Positions 62,339-64,000 of a DNA stretch of 64,000 nt are shown in pieces. How positions within the stretch are numbered: position 1 is the first letter of the stretch; each line of letters starts with the position of its first letter. The stretch is from Rhodoferax sp. TS-BS-61-7 (GTDB lineage: Bacteria > Pseudomonadota > Gammaproteobacteria > Burkholderiales > Burkholderiaceae_C). Location: assembly GCF_002943465.1 (NCBI RefSeq), contig NZ_PTQY01000001.1, forward strand, positions 744,001 to 808,000. Reading direction: 5' to 3'. Below the pieces are notes generated by a model. That model made no database searches, had not been told where the DNA came from, and saw only the letters and a list, made by a program, of their open reading frames with translations. The translations under genes and the position numbers were made by a program.

Positions 62339-64000
62339 GCTGCAGCCTCCTCTTCTTTGTCCTGCGCAGACGCCGGTGCCGCCGGCGGTATGGGTGCAAA
62401 GTAACCCACCACCAGCATCATCACGCCCACCGCAATAAAGGCCACGATGCGCTCAGATCCACCGCGGTTGCTCAGGTCCACCAGGAACAGCTTGGCCACC
62501 GTCAGCCCCAACAGGGCCGCACCGCCCATCCACACCGGGCGCGTATGGCGACGGTGCGCCACCAGCATCAGGCCCAGCGCCAGCAGCGTCCACAAAATGG
62601 AGTACCCCGCCTGCACCAGGAATGACGCAAACAGGCGTTCTGCATCCCAGGCCACGCCCGCGTAGTGGTGCGCCACGCGCAGCCACACGGTGTTGACCGC
62701 CACAAACCCCAGCGCACACAACAGCAGCGTCCAGCGTGTGCCGAACACCCAGGCGGGCACCGGCAAATCACTCTGGCGCACCCTTGTGAGCCACAGGGCT
62801 GCGGCCAACAGCGCCAGCGCCACGGTCAAGTCGGTCGGGTTGAGCAAGGGCACATACGGCAAGGGCCGTGCATTGCCGTTGGACGACACCGCTACCAGCA
62901 AAGCCCCTAGGCCCACCGCCACTGCCAGCGGTGCGGCGGCGTGCCACAAATACGACATGGCAAAACGGTCCAGCGGCCAGGCCTGGCGCACACGGCTGCC
63001 TGCGTCATACAGGCTGCGCGCACACAGCGCCAGCAGCACCAGCACACTGGCCACCAAAAAGATGACGCTGGCCCAGGCGGTGCCGCCCAGTTGCGCCTGG
63101 CCCACGGCCCAGACCAGCAGGTTGCCCACCAGCAGGGCCAGCAGCCACACACCCCCGGTGTGCACCGCGCGCCACCAGGGCTGGGGCGCCAGCGCATCGA
63201 GCTTGCGCAGGGTCACGGCATGCAGCACCAGCGTGAGCGGCCAGACCATCCAGCCCCAGGCCTGGAACACGTGGTCCAGCGCCACCACGCCCTCCAGCGC
63301 AAACAAAGCCATGATGGGCAGCGAGAACCAGGCCGGTGTGGCCGCAATGGCCCAGGGCTTGGCGCGTGTGGGCAGGGCCCAGCGGTGTGCCACCCAGGCG
63401 CTGGCCACCCAGCCCAACATCTCCAGGTGCGACTGCAGCGCGCTGCTCAGCACCGGTGCCCAGTTGCCATCCGCCCCGGGCAAGGCACGTTCAATGTCGT
63501 GCAGCAACGCAAACTGCCACCACAGAAAACCCACCCAGAACAACACCGGCGACAGCCGCTGCTCCAGCTTGGCCAGCAGCCAGCTGGCGCCGGAGCCCGC
63601 CGCGGCAGGCTCGGCAGCAAAACGTGTCCAGTGCGCCAAAGCCAGCGCGGAGGCGGCCAGCAACACCGCACCGATGAAAGCCGGGTTGGCAATCGGCCAG
63701 GCACTGGTGTGCATCTGGTCCAGGCCGTGCAGGTAGCTGCCCGCGGCCAGCACCTGCAGCACCAAACCTGCCAGGCGCGCGAGCCAGCGGCCCTGGCGTT
63801 GGCCCATCCAGTACACCGCAGCGCCTTCGGCGGCCCACACGGCGCTGGTCCAGCGCGCATCCAGCGCCAGCGGCACGGCCAGTGTCACAAAGCCCAGGCC
63901 CAGCACCGCAAAACACTCGGCCAGCCACTGGCCCACGGCCTGGTTGGCGCCCTGGCGCTTCACGGCCCACCAGCCCAGCCCCAAATACAAGGCACCCAGC
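62335..64000 (-). CDS. DUF2339 multi-spanning membrane protein (partial)
   Basis: At least 555 residues of the C-terminal part are visible; the 5' end is beyond the right edge. It contains about 15 membrane helices with recurring Trp-Leu motifs, ending in a short acidic tail (SAQDKEEEAAA). Very large poly-helix proteins of this kind are DUF2339. It is translated together with the DUF3999 gene that follows. Confidence 0.85.
   Translation of the reverse strand, partial: LGALYLGLGWWAVKRQGANQAVGQWLAECFAVLGLGFVTLAVPLALDARWTSAVWAAEGAAVYWMGQRQGRWLARLAGLVLQVLAAGSYLHGLDQMHTSAWPIANPAFIGAVLLAASALALAHWTRFAAEPAAAGSGASWLLAKLEQRLSPVLFWVGFLWWQFALLHDIERALPGADGNWAPVLSSALQSHLEMLGWVASAWVAHRWALPTRAKPWAIAATPAWFSLPIMALFALEGVVALDHVFQAWGWMVWPLTLVLHAVTLRKLDALAPQPWWRAVHTGGVWLLALLVGNLLVWAVGQAQLGGTAWASVIFLVASVLVLLALCARSLYDAGSRVRQAWPLDRFAMSYLWHAAAPLAVAVGLGALLVAVSSNGNARPLPYVPLLNPTDLTVALALLAAALWLTRVRQSDLPVPAWVFGTRWTLLLCALGFVAVNTVWLRVAHHYAGVAWDAERLFASFLVQAGYSILWTLLALGLMLVAHRRHTRPVWMGGAALLGLTVAKLFLVDLSNRGGSERIVAFIAVGVMMLVVGYFAPIPPAAPASAQDKEEEAAA

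Overview
The window is about 64 kb of a high-GC betaproteobacterial chromosome. Gene content and order point to Burkholderiales, most likely Comamonadaceae (Rhodoferax/Polaromonas/Acidovorax type); this is inference from synteny and protein style, not from a search. The supporting blocks are rluC–HAD–Rieske–S49 peptidase divergent from rne, and argH / algZ–algR near hemC–hemD–hemX–hemY. No tRNA, rRNA, CRISPR array, transposase or phage gene was seen.

Layout. 0–3.4 kb: a minus-strand operon rluC, HAD phosphatase, Rieske protein, S49 peptidase. 3.4–6.9 kb: rne with a ~0.5 kb leader and a clear terminator. 6.9–12.1 kb: hemC–hemD–hemX–hemY followed by a GGDEF protein. 12.2–19.1 kb: ppc, a periplasmic solute-binding protein coupled to algR–algZ, and divergent argH. 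19–31 kb: accessory metabolism and signalling (HExxH protein, threonine aldolase with a divergent XRE/cupin regulator, an NAD-kinase-like/SPFH pair, a large GGDEF–EAL protein, LysR, MBL-fold, DsbA-like, tag with an apparent LexA box). 31–36.7 kb: periplasmic haem/copper genes and an ECF sigma/anti-sigma pair. 36.8–42.8 kb: a 2000-residue alpha-2-macroglobulin. 42.9–50.5 kb: a visibly lower-GC block with an M50B-like peptidase and a seven-gene operon. 50.5–64 kb: TetR unit, DUF1304, LOG-like protein, Old Yellow Enzyme, lipoprotein, pbpC operon, aldo/keto reductase with LysR, alkyltransferase, RcnB-like protein, DUF3999 and a DUF2339 gene running off the right edge.

The most unusual content is the operon at 43,684–50,493. 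In order it encodes a coiled-coil protein, a membrane-anchored Sel1-like protein, a secreted fusion of two peptidoglycan-binding domains to a PotF-like polyamine-binding domain, a two-helix membrane/coiled-coil protein, a PspA/IM30 (ESCRT-III-like) protein, a tandem AAA ATPase with a degenerate first module, and a TerB-like protein. I read it as a candidate envelope-sensing and membrane-remodelling system in which the AAA protein could act on the PspA protein as Vps4 acts on ESCRT-III. A second lower-GC pair (SPFH plus NAD-kinase-like, 22.0–24.1 kb) may belong to the same functional world.

A dispersed ~45–50 bp element occurs at least 11 times, usually between genes but in frame inside the S49 peptidase, hemD and pbpC. 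pbpC also carries a second palindromic repeat and has no ordinary start codon, because a terminator and one copy of the 50 bp element occupy the place of its signal peptide.
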